Source: CAVSSX01 sp963730735 (GTDB taxonomy: Bacteria; Actinomycetota; Acidimicrobiia; Acidimicrobiales; RAAP-2). Taken from it: a stretch of 64,000 nt of DNA. The translations under genes and the position numbers were made by a program. Under the pieces are notes generated by a model, which was not told the origin of the DNA, searched no databases, and saw only the letters and a list, made by a program, of their open reading frames with translations. The DNA lies in the NCBI GenBank assembly GCA_963730735.1, contig CAVSSX010000007.1, positions 62,001 to 126,000 of the forward strand. The letters are read 5' to 3'. Of the stretch, positions 9,074 through 17,234 are shown in pieces; position 1 is the stretch's first letter, and each line of letters begins with the position of its first letter.

Positions 9074-10342
9074 TCAGCCGCATTCCACCAGCCGCCCGGT
9101 CATCAGCTCGTCGTGGATCTCGGCCATCCGGGCGGCGGCGGCCCGCCACGTGTACTGGCGGGCCCGGAGCACCGAAGCGGTCGAGAACCGCTCGGCCAGG
9201 AGCGGGTCCCGACCGATCCGGCGGACGGCCTCGGCGAACCGTTCGGGGGTCGGGTCCTCGGCCAGGTACCCGGTACGCCCGTCGTCGACCAGGGTGGTCA
9301 GGCCGCCCACCGCCGAGGCCACCACCGGCGTGCCGCAGGCCGACGCCTCCAGGGCCACCAGGCCGAAGGATTCCGAACGGCTGGGCACGAGGCAGACGTC
9401 GGCCGCCCGGTAGTAGCTCGAGAGGAGCTCGTGGGGCTGCGGCTCGACCATCACCAGGCGGTCTGCCACGCCCAGCTCCTTGGCCAGCGCCTGGAGATCG
9501 TCGTAGGCGGCCTCGCCCCGGGGGCCGCTCGGCCCGCCGACCACCACGAGGTGGTACGACCCGCCACCCTCGGCCAGCCGGGCCAGGGCCCGCACCGCCA
9601 CGTCGGCACCCTTCAGGGGCTGGATGCGGCCCACGAACAGGAGCAGGGTGCCCTCGTCGGGGAGCCCCAGGGCCCGGCGGGCCTGCGGTCGGTGGCCCGG
9701 GCCGAAGAAGGCGTGGTCGACCCCCGGCGGCACCACCCGGATCCGGGCCGGGTCGGCCCCGTAGAGCTCGGCGATCTGGTCGGCCTCCACGGTGCACGAG
9801 GCCAGCACGGCGTCCGAGCAGCCGATGATGGTCGCCTCGGCCTCGGCCCGGCGGTGGGGCAGGTCGGCCTCCACTTCCTCGGGGCCGGCTTCGGCCTTCA
9901 CCCGGTCGAGGGTGTGGAACGTGCACACCAACGGCAGGTCGAGCTCGTGCTTGATGACGTGGCCCGACAGGCCCGAGAGCCAGTAGTTGGCGTGCACCGC
10001 TTCGAAGGGCCCGCCGTGGTCCTCGTCGAGGGGCAGGCCCGACGGCGACGTCATGACCTCGAGCACGCCCTCGGTGAACGCATCCATGACCTCGGGCAGC
10101 CGCTCCTTGGCCAGGGGGCCACGGGGACCGGCCGTCACGTGGTGCACGCGGAGGCCGGGCTCGACGTCGACGTAGGCCGGGAGGTCGTCGGCCCACGCCC
10201 GGGTGAACACGTCACAGGTCACGCCGGTCCGAGCCAGGGCCGCGGTGAGCTCGCGGACGTAGACGTTCATCCCCCCGCCGTCGCCGGTGCCCGGTTGGGC
10301 GAGGGGCGACGTGTGGACCGAGAGGACCGCCAGGCGTCGCAT
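9074..10342 (-). CDS. mshA: D-inositol-3-phosphate glycosyltransferase MshA
   Basis: MshA transfers N-acetylglucosamine from UDP-GlcNAc to inositol-3-phosphate, the committing step of mycothiol synthesis. The 422-residue product is a GT-B enzyme of family GT4. The acceptor domain opens LAVLSVHTSPLAQPGTGDGG and continues MNVYVREL; later come FEAVHANYWLSG, LLLFVGRIQPLKGADVAVRA and the nucleotide-sugar signature ESFGLVALEASACGTPVV. Length and start fit actinobacterial MshA, which is close to diagnostic for the phylum. The next gene on the strand is the YbjN protein; upstream is an HTH regulator. The gene is intact. Confidence 0.93.
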   Translation of the reverse strand: MRRLAVLSVHTSPLAQPGTGDGGGMNVYVRELTAALARTGVTCDVFTRAWADDLPAYVDVEPGLRVHHVTAGPRGPLAKERLPEVMDAFTEGVLEVMTSPSGLPLDEDHGGPFEAVHANYWLSGLSGHVIKHELDLPLVCTFHTLDRVKAEAGPEEVEADLPHRRAEAEATIIGCSDAVLASCTVEADQIAELYGADPARIRVVPPGVDHAFFGPGHRPQARRALGLPDEGTLLLFVGRIQPLKGADVAVRALARLAEGGGSYHLVVVGGPSGPRGEAAYDDLQALAKELGVADRLVMVEPQPHELLSSYYRAADVCLVPSRSESFGLVALEASACGTPVVASAVGGLTTLVDDGRTGYLAEDPTPERFAEAVRRIGRDPLLAERFSTASVLRARQYTWRAAAARMAEIHDELMTGRLVECG

Positions 10343-10392
10343 GCAGGCGGGAGCCTACCGGGATGCCACCGATCCGGACCCACCGGCAGCGC

Positions 10393-10836
10393 TCAGCGAC
10401 GGCGGCCGCGACGGTGCCGCCTCGGCTGGCGTCGACGGCTCCGAGGGTCGGCCGAGACGTCGGTGACCGACGCTTCGGCCGCCGCCACCTCCTGTTCGCG
10501 TCGGAAGGACAGGTAGATGCGCACCAGCGCCTGCTTCTGCTCCTCGGAGAGGTGGGGATCGGCGAGGATCTGGCGGGCGAGGTCCGGTGTCCCGTCGGGC
10601 GGGTCGAGGATGCCGGCCTGGACGTACAAGGTCTCGGCCGAGATCCGCAGGGCCTTGGCGATCTGCTGGAGGATCTCGGCCGAGGGGCGGCGGAGTCCCC
10701 GCTCGATCTGGCTCAGGTACGGGTTGGAGATGCCGGCGAGCTCCGAGAGCCGGCGGAGCGACAGGCGGGCCGAACCGCGCTGCTCCCGGATGAACGCTCC
10801 GAGCTCGCTCCAGCGGTCGGCGGGCTCGGTGGTCAT
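10393..10836 (-). CDS. XRE-family helix-turn-helix regulator
   Basis: ATG 10836 gives a ~147-residue protein with an N-terminal XRE DNA-binding domain at about residues 12-68 (LSLRRLSELAGISNPYLSQI, then ERGLRRPSAEILQQIAKALR). A middle helical part (DLARQILADPHLSEEQKQAL) and a basic tail (RSRRRQPRRHRRGRRR) follow. An in-frame GTG or TTG further upstream would run into the promoter region of the divergent dismutase gene, so the ATG is preferred. It faces superoxide dismutase across 131 bp holding a short palindrome. Regulation of itself or of sod is possible but unproven; no ligand domain is visible. Confidence 0.8.
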   Translation of the reverse strand: MTTEPADRWSELGAFIREQRGSARLSLRRLSELAGISNPYLSQIERGLRRPSAEILQQIAKALRISAETLYVQAGILDPPDGTPDLARQILADPHLSEEQKQALVRIYLSFRREQEVAAAEASVTDVSADPRSRRRQPRRHRRGRRR

Positions 10837-10853
10837 AAAACCCAGCGTAACGG

Positions 10854-10865
10854 CTTCGTTCGAAG
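10854..10865. promoter_or_regulatory. Short palindrome between the XRE regulator and sod
   Basis: CTTCG-TT-CGAAG is a perfect inverted repeat 18 bp upstream of the regulator start, in the divergent gap to sod. XRE proteins bind such dyads as dimers, so it could be an operator for autoregulation. A second dyad, GGCCTC-GG-GAGGCC, lies just beyond. In GC-rich DNA short palindromes arise by chance, hence low confidence. Confidence 0.3.
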
Positions 10866-10967
10866 GGCCTCGGGAGGCCGGGCGAATCCTGACTGCGCCG
10901 CGGTGGGTTCGGGTAACGTCAGACTGACCGACAAGCAGCCGACGAAGACGCCAAGAGGAGATCCAAC

Positions 10968-11579
10968 ATGGCCGAGTACACCCTTCCCGACCTTCCCTAC
11001 GACTACGCGGCACTCGAGCCCCACGTCTCGGCCGAGATCATGACGCTCCACCACGACAAGCACCACGCCGCCTACGTGGCCGGGGCCAACACGACCCTGG
11101 AGAAGCTGGCGGCGGCCCGGGACGGTGACGACTTCGGCGCCATCGTGGGTCTCCAGAAGACCCTGGCCTTCCACGTCTCGGGCCACGTGCTGCACTCGAT
11201 CTTCTGGAAGAACCTCTCGCCCGATGGCGGCGACAAGCCCACCGGCGAGCTGGCCTCGGCCATCGACGAGCACTTCGGGTCCTTCGACAAGTTCAAGGCC
11301 CACTTCACCCAGGCCACCAACACCATCCAGGGCTCGGGCTGGGGCGCCTTGGCCTGGGAGCCCCTGGGTCAGCGGCTCATCATCGAGCAGGTCTACGACC
11401 ACCAGGCCAGCATCGGCAACGGCTCGGTGCCGCTGCTGGTCTTCGACGCCTGGGAGCACGCCTTCTACCTGCAGTACAAGAACGTGAAGGCCGACTTCTT
11501 CAACGCCCTGTGGAACGTCGTCAACTGGGCCGACGTCGCCGACCGCTTCGCCGCCACCAAGGGGCTCTCGATCGGCTGA
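10968..11579 (+). CDS. sodA: Fe/Mn superoxide dismutase
   Basis: Converts superoxide to oxygen and hydrogen peroxide in the cytoplasm. The 203-residue product opens AEYTLPDLPYDYAALEPHVS and shows the metal ligands of the Fe/Mn family: the N-terminal His in MTLHHDKHHAAYV, the second His in HVSGHVLHSIFWKNLSP, and the Asp and His of VFDAWEHAFYLQY. The first half is the helical hairpin domain, the second the alpha/beta domain. ATG 10968 follows an AGAGGAG ribosome site. Metal choice cannot be told reliably from sequence. The gene ends at a strong hairpin shared with the convergent zinc-finger gene. Confidence 0.95.
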   Translation: MAEYTLPDLPYDYAALEPHVSAEIMTLHHDKHHAAYVAGANTTLEKLAAARDGDDFGAIVGLQKTLAFHVSGHVLHSIFWKNLSPDGGDKPTGELASAIDEHFGSFDKFKAHFTQATNTIQGSGWGALAWEPLGQRLIIEQVYDHQASIGNGSVPLLVFDAWEHAFYLQYKNVKADFFNALWNVVNWADVADRFAATKGLSIG

Positions 11580-11596
11580 ACCGTTTGATCGGCGAT

Positions 11597-11620
11597 CGCC
11601 GCCGGGGCACCCCGGCGGCG
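11597..11620. terminator. Bidirectional hairpin between sod and the DksA-like gene
   Basis: CGCCGCCGGGG and CCCCGGCGGCG form an 11-bp perfect inverted repeat around CA (in practice a slightly larger loop). It lies 18 bp after the sod stop and 13 bp before the stop of the convergent gene, so it can serve both. No clear U-tract, as usual in GC-rich Actinobacteria. Confidence 0.65.
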
Positions 11621-11632
11621 CCGGCCGGTAGG

Positions 11633-11872
11633 TCAGTCCCGGGAGTCGAGGGGCAGGTGGGCCAGGCAGGTGCGGGCCGTCGGCTCGTCGGCCAACCGCT
11701 GCTCCTCGATCGCCTCCCCGCACGACTCGCATCGCCCGTACGTGCCGTCGGCCAGGCGGCGCAGCGCAGCGTCGATGTCGTCCAGGACCACCGAGGCCGC
11801 CGTCAGCACGGAGGCGTAGGCCTCGCCGGGATGGAGATGCTCACCGGGGTACGTGGTGTCGTCGGCGTCCAT
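11633..11872 (-). CDS. TraR/DksA-type C4 zinc-finger protein
   Basis: A 79-residue protein from ATG 11872. A helical segment (AYASVLTAASVVLDDIDAAL) is followed by RRLADGTYGRCESCGEAIEE and a second Cys in ARTCLAHL. This matches the short actinobacterial DksA/TraR C4-type proteins, where CxxC plus C-terminal ligands bind zinc and the protein may contact RNA polymerase. Here the last ligand pair reads CLAH rather than CxxC, so a C3H site or partial degeneration is possible. A longer start at 11962 (MWRAYGRPG) exists but would overlap the divergent aminotransferase. Function beyond family membership is unknown. Confidence 0.75.
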   Translation of the reverse strand: MDADDTTYPGEHLHPGEAYASVLTAASVVLDDIDAALRRLADGTYGRCESCGEAIEEQRLADEPTARTCLAHLPLDSRD

Positions 11873-12025
11873 CCAGACGAAGGTAGTCGGCGCCGGGGTC
11901 ACCGGGGCCCATAGGCCGCCGGATGCGGCCTCGACGCCGGGGCGTCCGTAGGCTCGCCACATGTCTCTTCCGAACCCACTGCTCCCACGGCGCCCCTGGC
12001 CCGGCTGGTCGGCGCCGGCCTGGGC

Positions 12026-13369
12026 GTGCCCTGCCTCGACGGGATCGAGCGTCCCTACCGGGACCTCGACTGTGCGGCGTCCACACCGGCCACCGAACGG
12101 GTGGCCGCCCGGGTCCAGTCGTTCCTCCCGTGGTACTCGAGCGTCCACCGGGGGGCGGGCATGAAGTCCCGCCTGGCCACCTCGGCCTACGAGGCGGCCC
12201 GCGACCAGGTCCTCACCTTCGCCGGACGACGCCACCCACGGGGGCACGACGTGGCCATCCTGCTCCGCAATACCACCGAGGCGCTGAACCACCTGGCCTA
12301 CCGGCTCCGGCTGGCACCCGACGACGTGGTGGTGACGACGGTGGTCGAGCACCACGCCAACCTCCTCCCCTGGGGCCGGGTGGCGACGCGACGCTTCGTG
12401 GAGTGCGCCGCCGACGGCACCTTCGGCCTCGACGACGTGACGAGGGCGCTCGACGACGGACGGCGTCCGTCGTTGCTCGCCCTCTCGGGGGCGTCCAACG
12501 TCACCGGCTGGCTGCCGCCGGTCGCCGAGATCTGTGCGGCGGCCCACGAGCGGGGGGTGCCGGTGGTCCTCGACGCGGCCCAGCTGGCGCCCCACCGGCC
12601 GCTCCCGACGGGACCCGACTTCCTGGCCTTCAGCGGCCACAAGCTCTACGCCCCCTTCGGCGCCGGGACGCTCATTGGGCCCCGGGCCACCTTCGCCGAC
12701 GGGGATCCGTTCCTGGCCGGCGGTGGAGCGGTCGACCTGGTCGACATCGACGAGGTGATCTGGACCGAACCCCCCGAACGCGAGGAGGCCGGCTCGCCCA
12801 ACGTCATCGGCGCCGTCGCCTTCGGCGAGGCCCTGGTCGAGCTGGGCGAGATCGGTTGGGACGCCATCGTGGCCCACGAGCGCGCCCTCGCCCGACGGCT
12901 CCGGTCCGGGCTGGCGGCCATCGACGGGATCACCCTTCTCGGTCCCGGCCTCGACACCGACACGCTGGCCGTCGGGACGTTCACGGTCGAGGGGCTGCAC
13001 CACGCCCTGGTGGCCGCCCGGCTGAGCGCCGAGTGGGGCATCGGGGTGCGCCACGGCTGCTTCTGCGCCCACCCCTACCTCCTGCGCCTGCTCGGGGTGG
13101 GGCCCGAGGCCGTCGCCGAGGCCCGTCGCCAGGTGCTGGCCGGCCACCGGGCGGCCATCCCCGGCGCCGTGCGGGCCAGCTGCGGGCTCGGGACCAGCGA
13201 GGAGGACGTCGACGCCCTGTTGTCGGCGGTGGCCGAGATTGCCGGAGGTTCGGCGTCGCCCGTCCTCTACGAACAGGACCCGGCCACCGGGGACTTCTGG
13301 CCGGGTAGCGACGCCTCGGGGTGGACCGGCGTGGACCGTCCGGCCGGCGGCGCCTGCGCCCGGGGCTGA
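12026..13369 (+). CDS. Class V aminotransferase / cysteine desulfurase-like PLP enzyme
   Basis: A fold-type I PLP enzyme of ~447 residues. Visible blocks are RPYRDLDCAASTPATERVA (substrate entry region), LLRNTTEALNHLAYRL, VVEHHANLLPW, VVLDAAQLAPHRPL (cofactor Asp and Gln) and LAFSGHKLYAPFGAGTLIGP with the Schiff-base Lys in SGHK. The C-terminal domain has GVRHGCFCAHPYLLRLLG. The substrate is unknown; similarity is to the NifS/SufS/CsdB branch. GTG 12026 is the first start in frame, but coding-like sequence (SSEPTAPTAPLARLVGAGLG) extends upstream to about 11963, so a small indel may hide an ATG at 11961. No Fe-S assembly genes are adjacent. Confidence 0.8.
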   Translation: MPCLDGIERPYRDLDCAASTPATERVAARVQSFLPWYSSVHRGAGMKSRLATSAYEAARDQVLTFAGRRHPRGHDVAILLRNTTEALNHLAYRLRLAPDDVVVTTVVEHHANLLPWGRVATRRFVECAADGTFGLDDVTRALDDGRRPSLLALSGASNVTGWLPPVAEICAAAHERGVPVVLDAAQLAPHRPLPTGPDFLAFSGHKLYAPFGAGTLIGPRATFADGDPFLAGGGAVDLVDIDEVIWTEPPEREEAGSPNVIGAVAFGEALVELGEIGWDAIVAHERALARRLRSGLAAIDGITLLGPGLDTDTLAVGTFTVEGLHHALVAARLSAEWGIGVRHGCFCAHPYLLRLLGVGPEAVAEARRQVLAGHRAAIPGAVRASCGLGTSEEDVDALLSAVAEIAGGSASPVLYEQDPATGDFWPGSDASGWTGVDRPAGGACARG

Positions 13370-13380
13370 CGTGCCTCCGG

Positions 13381-13398
13381 CGCCGGGTTCAGCCGGCG
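13381..13398. terminator. Short hairpin between convergent aminotransferase and citrate-synthase genes
   Basis: CGCCGG-GTTCAG-CCGGCG, 12 bp past the aminotransferase stop; its loop contains the stop codon of the opposite gene. A plausible weak bidirectional terminator without a U-tract. Confidence 0.35.
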
Positions 13399-14615
13399 TC
13401 GCCCCCCGGTGGCTCGGACGCCCCGTCGACCCGGGCGTACACGGCCCGGGCCCGGAAGCGCAGGGGTGGCTCGAGCAGCTCTTCCAGATAGTGGGCCACC
13501 CACCCAGCCACCCGGGCCACGGTGAAGATCGTCCGGCCGGCGTCGTCGGGCATGCCGCCGGCCACCGTGATGGCCGCCAGAACCAGGTCGGTATTGGGTG
13601 CGGGTAGACCCTGGGCGTCGGCCAGGTCGAGCATCGAGGCGACCAGGGCGCGATGGCCATCGTCGGCCAACTCCTCGAACAGCTCGTAGAGCACAGGGAA
13701 CCGAGGATCACCCTCGGGGTAGACGCTGTGCCCGAAACCCGGGAGCTGACCCTGCCAGCGCAACGCCTCGTCGAGGGCTCGCTCCGGGCCCACCCGGCCG
13801 GCCTCCACCAGCAGACCGTGGGCCAGTTGCGAGGCGCCGCCGTGGAGTGGTCCGGCCATCGTGCCGAGGCCCGACAGCACGGCGTCGTACACGTCGGCCC
13901 GGGTCGAGGCGGCCACCCGGACGGCCACCGTCGAGGTGGCCAGCTCGTGGTCGGCCAGGAGCACCAGGGCCCCATTGACCGCTCGCACGACGCGCTCGTC
14001 CGGCCGGGGGGACACGGCGGCGGTCAGGGCCGACGCCACCGACCCGGGCCAGGCCCGGTCGTCGAGCACCAGCCTCGGGGCGCCGTCGGACCGCTCGGTG
14101 TCGGTCGCCGGGTCGAGGCCGGCGACCATGGTGGCGATCAGCCGTCGGGCGGCCGAGGTCACGGCCTCGGGGCGGCGATCGGACCGCAACGGGTCGCCCG
14201 CCCCGGCCATGACCGCGGCCCACCGCAGACGGTCCGAGGGTCCGAGCTCGGCCGGGGGTCGCAACGGCAACGGCGTCCACGCCGTCGGCGGCCGGTCGGT
14301 CGCCCAGAGCAGCTCGGCCACCGCCTCGTACGGCTCCGTCCGGGCCAGGCTCACGGCGGGGACGTCGCGGTAGCGGGGGCCGTCGTCGCGCAACTGGGTG
14401 ACGCCGGTGGTCACCGTGGCCAAACGGCTGTCGCCGGTCCGCGCCCCTCGGGCCCGCCGGGCCAAGCGCTCGATGTCGTCGGCATCGAACAGACTGCCCC
14501 GCCCGTCGGGGGACGGGTGCGACGCCACCGCCCCCCGACTGACGTAGGCGTAGAGGGTCGCCCGCTTCACACCCAGCCGCCGGGCGGCCTCGGCACTCTC
14601 CAGCATCCTGGCCAC
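13389..14615 (-). CDS. Citrate synthase-family protein with N-terminal MerR-like DNA-binding domain
   Basis: Residues ~1-55 form a helix-turn-helix of the MerR/excisionase kind (AEAARRLGVKRATLYAYVSR, then a DADDIERLARR wing). Residues ~150-400 are a citrate synthase fold with the usual landmarks: GTMAGPLHGGASQLAHGLL (first catalytic His), GFGHSVYPEGDPRFPVLYEL (second His and DPR), and APNTDLVLAAI (Asp). Catalytic residues therefore appear kept, so it may be enzyme, sensor or both. Such fusions occur beside citrate synthase genes in Streptomyces and other Actinobacteria. It diverges from an ordinary citrate synthase gene, with an AT-rich palindrome between. GTG 14615 is the chosen start. Citrate- or CoA-sensing control of its neighbour is an inference. 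Confidence 0.85.
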   Translation of the reverse strand: MARMLESAEAARRLGVKRATLYAYVSRGAVASHPSPDGRGSLFDADDIERLARRARGARTGDSRLATVTTGVTQLRDDGPRYRDVPAVSLARTEPYEAVAELLWATDRPPTAWTPLPLRPPAELGPSDRLRWAAVMAGAGDPLRSDRRPEAVTSAARRLIATMVAGLDPATDTERSDGAPRLVLDDRAWPGSVASALTAAVSPRPDERVVRAVNGALVLLADHELATSTVAVRVAASTRADVYDAVLSGLGTMAGPLHGGASQLAHGLLVEAGRVGPERALDEALRWQGQLPGFGHSVYPEGDPRFPVLYELFEELADDGHRALVASMLDLADAQGLPAPNTDLVLAAITVAGGMPDDAGRTIFTVARVAGWVAHYLEELLEPPLRFRARAVYARVDGASEPPGGDAG

Positions 14616-14641
14616 GTCACCATGGTATCGACCGGATCAAC

Positions 14642-14656
14642 ATTGACATGATCAAT
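14642..14656. promoter_or_regulatory. AT-rich dyad between divergent citrate synthase genes
   Basis: ATTGA-CATGA-TCAAT is an inverted repeat in an AT-rich patch (about 14638-14662) that stands out in this GC-rich region. TGATC/GATCA half-sites recur on both sides. The TTGACA at 14643-14648 could also be a plus-strand -35 element. It lies 27 bp upstream of the HTH citrate synthase start, a natural operator position for that protein. Confidence 0.5.
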
Positions 14657-14753
14657 ATTTACAAACCTCCGACCGGCTCCCATCATGGAGTCAGCGCCCA
14701 GGACCGTCTTCGAGACGATCAGCACCCATCCGGGCGACGTGAGGAGCACCGAC

Positions 14754-15983
14754 ATGACCACCCAACGCACCACCCGGCCCGCCCCCCTCGACGGGCCCTC
14801 GGGCGGCGGCACGCCCCTGTCCGGACGCCCGTCGTCACCACCGGCCGTCGGACCGACGGCCGAGTTCCGACCCGGCCTCGAAGGCGTGATCGCCGCCGAG
14901 ACGGCGATCGGCGACGTGCGGGGGCTCGAAGGCTTCTTCCACTACCGCCAGTACTCGGCGACCGAGCTGGCCGAACGGCGTTCACTCGAGGACGTCTGGC
15001 ACCTGCTCATCGACGGCGCGCTCCCCGACACTGACCAGTCGGCCGCCTTCGGCGCCGAGACGGCGGCCGGGCGCACCCTCCCCGACGGGGTCTCGGCCCT
15101 CCTGCCGGCACTGGCCGAGCACGGCTCGCCGCTCGACGTACTGCGCTCGGTCGTCTCGCTGCTCGGCGCCGAGCTCGGGTGGGCCCCGACGCTCGACCTC
15201 GACCACGAGACACTCCGACGTCAATCGATCCGGCTGAGCGCGGTCGTGCCCACGGTCCTGGCGGCCACCCATCGGCTCCGCCACGGGCTCGTGCCGCTCG
15301 CACCCCGGGCCGACTTGCCCTTCACCGCCAACTACTTGTGGATGCTCACCGGTGAGGAGCCGACGCCCGAGCACGCCCGGGCAGTCGAGCAGTACCAGAT
15401 CCTCACCATCGATCACGGGTTCAACGCGTCCACCTTCACCGCCCGGGTGATCACCTCGACCGGCGCCGACCTGGCGGCGGCGATCTGCGGTGCCGTGGGC
15501 GCCCTCTCGGGGCCCCTCCACGGCGGAGCGCCGAGCAGGGCCCTCGACATGCTCGACGAGATCGGCACGCCCGACCGGGCCGACGCCTGGCTTCGTGACG
15601 CCGTCGGCCGGGGTGACCGCCTCATGGGCTTCGGTCACCGGGTCTACAAGACCGACGACCCGAGATCGGTCTTCCTGGCCGACGTCGCCCGGCGACTCCA
15701 CGGGCCGCTGGTCGACTTCGCCGCCGAGATCGAGGCGCAGGCCGTGGCCGTGCTGGCCGAGCTCAAGCCGGGCCGTCGGCTCTACACCAACGTCGAGTTC
15801 TACGCCGGCGTGGTCATGTCGACCTGCGGCATTCCTCGAGAGATGTTCACCCCCACGTTCGCCGCCAGTCGGTCCATCGGCTGGGCGGCCCACGTCCTCG
15901 AGCAGGCGTCGGCCAATCGGCTCATCCGGCCCTCGGCCCGCTACGTCGGTCCCCCACCTCCGGTGACCGTGCCCCCCGCCTGA
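14754..15983 (+). CDS. Citrate synthase / 2-methylcitrate synthase
   Basis: Condenses oxaloacetate with acetyl-CoA (or propionyl-CoA) in the cytoplasm. The start ATG 14754 is preceded by GAGGAG at good spacing; the ATG at 14685 has no such site. The protein shows RPGLEGVIAAETAIGDVRG, SGPLHGGAPSRALDML (first catalytic His), MGFGHRVYKTDDPRSVFL (second His and substrate Arg), YTNVEFYAGVVMS (catalytic region near Asp/Glu) and FAASRSIGWAAHVLEQ. Length (~409 residues) is that of the bacterial type II-like dimeric enzymes. Citrate and methylcitrate synthase cannot be separated by eye. Probably regulated with or by the divergent HTH citrate synthase. Confidence 0.88.
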   Translation: MTTQRTTRPAPLDGPSGGGTPLSGRPSSPPAVGPTAEFRPGLEGVIAAETAIGDVRGLEGFFHYRQYSATELAERRSLEDVWHLLIDGALPDTDQSAAFGAETAAGRTLPDGVSALLPALAEHGSPLDVLRSVVSLLGAELGWAPTLDLDHETLRRQSIRLSAVVPTVLAATHRLRHGLVPLAPRADLPFTANYLWMLTGEEPTPEHARAVEQYQILTIDHGFNASTFTARVITSTGADLAAAICGAVGALSGPLHGGAPSRALDMLDEIGTPDRADAWLRDAVGRGDRLMGFGHRVYKTDDPRSVFLADVARRLHGPLVDFAAEIEAQAVAVLAELKPGRRLYTNVEFYAGVVMSTCGIPREMFTPTFAASRSIGWAAHVLEQASANRLIRPSARYVGPPPPVTVPPA

Positions 15984-15998
15984 ACGGCGAAAGGGAGA

Positions 15999-16877
15999 TC
16001 AGCTCTCGACGGGCGCCGGGCCCGGCATCGGGCCGGGACCGACCGCTTCCCAGGTGGCCACGAAGGCTTCGATCTCCTGGGTCTGGTGGACCTCCAGGGT
16101 CGGCAGGGTGAGGAAGCGGGCCGAGATCTCCCGGTCCCGGCACTCGTACTCGATCACCCCGAGCTCGCTCACGCCCGGACCCATGGCCAGCGACTTGGCC
16201 ACGAACGCCGACGACGGTGCCGTCACCGTCAGGAGGTCACCGCGTCGTCCGGGGTGGAACCGGTGGAGGTGGCCGCTGCCGACGGCCCGCAGGTCGACCG
16301 GGCCGAGCAACGACAGCACCCGCTCCCGGTCGGCGTCGGTCACGCTCAGCGCGAACTCGTTGGGTCCGTCGACGGGCGACCAGAGCGGCTTGTGCAGGAA
16401 CACGATGACCGGCCGGTCACCCACCAACGCCGGCAGCCCGGCGAGCCACTCCCACTGCGCCCGCTCCTCGGGCAGGCCCGACGACATGACCTCGCTGTCC
16501 AGTCCGACGACGGCCCAGCCGCCGACGAACTCGAGCCAGTGGTCGGGCCCGAACGTGGCCGTGAAGGCGGCTACCCGATCGCTGGTCACGCCGAAGCCAC
16601 CCCAGGGCTCGGCGCCGATCTCACCCACGTCGTGGTTGCCCGGGAGGATCCGTAGCGGGGGCGTCAGGAGGCGGTGGAGCTGGTGGGCCGTGGCCCGGTC
16701 GGCCGCCAGGTCCGGCGAGAGCAGCGAGAGGTCGCCGCTGCTCACGACCAGGTCGGGTCGGAGCTCGTCGTTGATGTAGTCCGCCAACTTCTCGAAGTTG
16801 GCGTTCGTCACCCCGCCCAGGTGGGTCAGGTGGGTGTCGGAGATCTGGACGATCCGGACCGTCGAGGACGTCGACAT
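15999..16877 (-). CDS. Calcineurin-like metallophosphoesterase
   Basis: A 292-residue cytosolic phosphoesterase with the five metal-binding blocks of the family: VQISDTHLTHLGG, LVVSSGDLSLL, ILPGNHDVGE, VIVFLHKPLWSP and AVGSGHLHRFH. The arrangement is that of the CpdA/Icc-type class III phosphodiesterase group, some of which hydrolyse cyclic nucleotides; substrate cannot be set from sequence. It is convergent with the citrate synthase gene (16 bp apart) and divergent from tRNA-Lys. GHLHR replaces the more usual GHxH context but keeps both His residues. Confidence 0.85.
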   Translation of the reverse strand: MSTSSTVRIVQISDTHLTHLGGVTNANFEKLADYINDELRPDLVVSSGDLSLLSPDLAADRATAHQLHRLLTPPLRILPGNHDVGEIGAEPWGGFGVTSDRVAAFTATFGPDHWLEFVGGWAVVGLDSEVMSSGLPEERAQWEWLAGLPALVGDRPVIVFLHKPLWSPVDGPNEFALSVTDADRERVLSLLGPVDLRAVGSGHLHRFHPGRRGDLLTVTAPSSAFVAKSLAMGPGVSELGVIEYECRDREISARFLTLPTLEVHQTQEIEAFVATWEAVGPGPMPGPAPVES

Positions 16878-17001
16878 CCAGTCAGCCGCCGGGGACCGGT
16901 CGTCGGGTCGTCGGGTCGGTCACGTGGCCGAAGGTAGCGCAACCACCCGGACCAACCTCACCACTCCGGCGGCCTCGGGCCGACCGGGTACCTTGTCGAG
17001 C

Positions 17002-17074
17002 GGGCCGTTAGCTCATCGGGAAGAGCAGGGGACTTTTAATCCCAAGGTGGCGGGATCGAGACCCGCACGGCCCA
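17002..17074 (+). tRNA. tRNA-Lys (anticodon TTT)
   Basis: A 73-nt cloverleaf: acceptor GGGCCGT/ACGGCCC, D-arm GCTC...GAGC, anticodon loop CTTTTAA with TTT at the centre, T-arm GCGGG-ATCGAGA-CCCGC, discriminator A. The anticodon stem has one G-A mismatch at its top. CCA is not encoded, as in many Actinobacteria. Confidence 0.95.
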
Positions 17075-17234
17075 CTAGTTCTTCGCTGTAACCCGGATTA
17101 CAACCTGCGGAATGCCCGATCGGTTGTCGGGTTCATCTTGCGGCCCCCCTACCCCACGAGCGGCACGATGGCGACGAGCATCGGCGCGGCAACGAGGAGG
17201 CCCAGCAACTGGGTCGGCGGTGTAGACCGGCCCC

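Noticed and set aside
8062..9828. Long plus-strand open frames opposite proC, YbjN and mshA
   Set aside because: They lack protein-like composition and lie exactly opposite well recognised genes; high GC creates such shadows.
16798..17091. Small open frame running through the tRNA-Lys gene
   Set aside because: It overlaps a clear cloverleaf and the promoter side of the phosphoesterase gene; no protein-like features.
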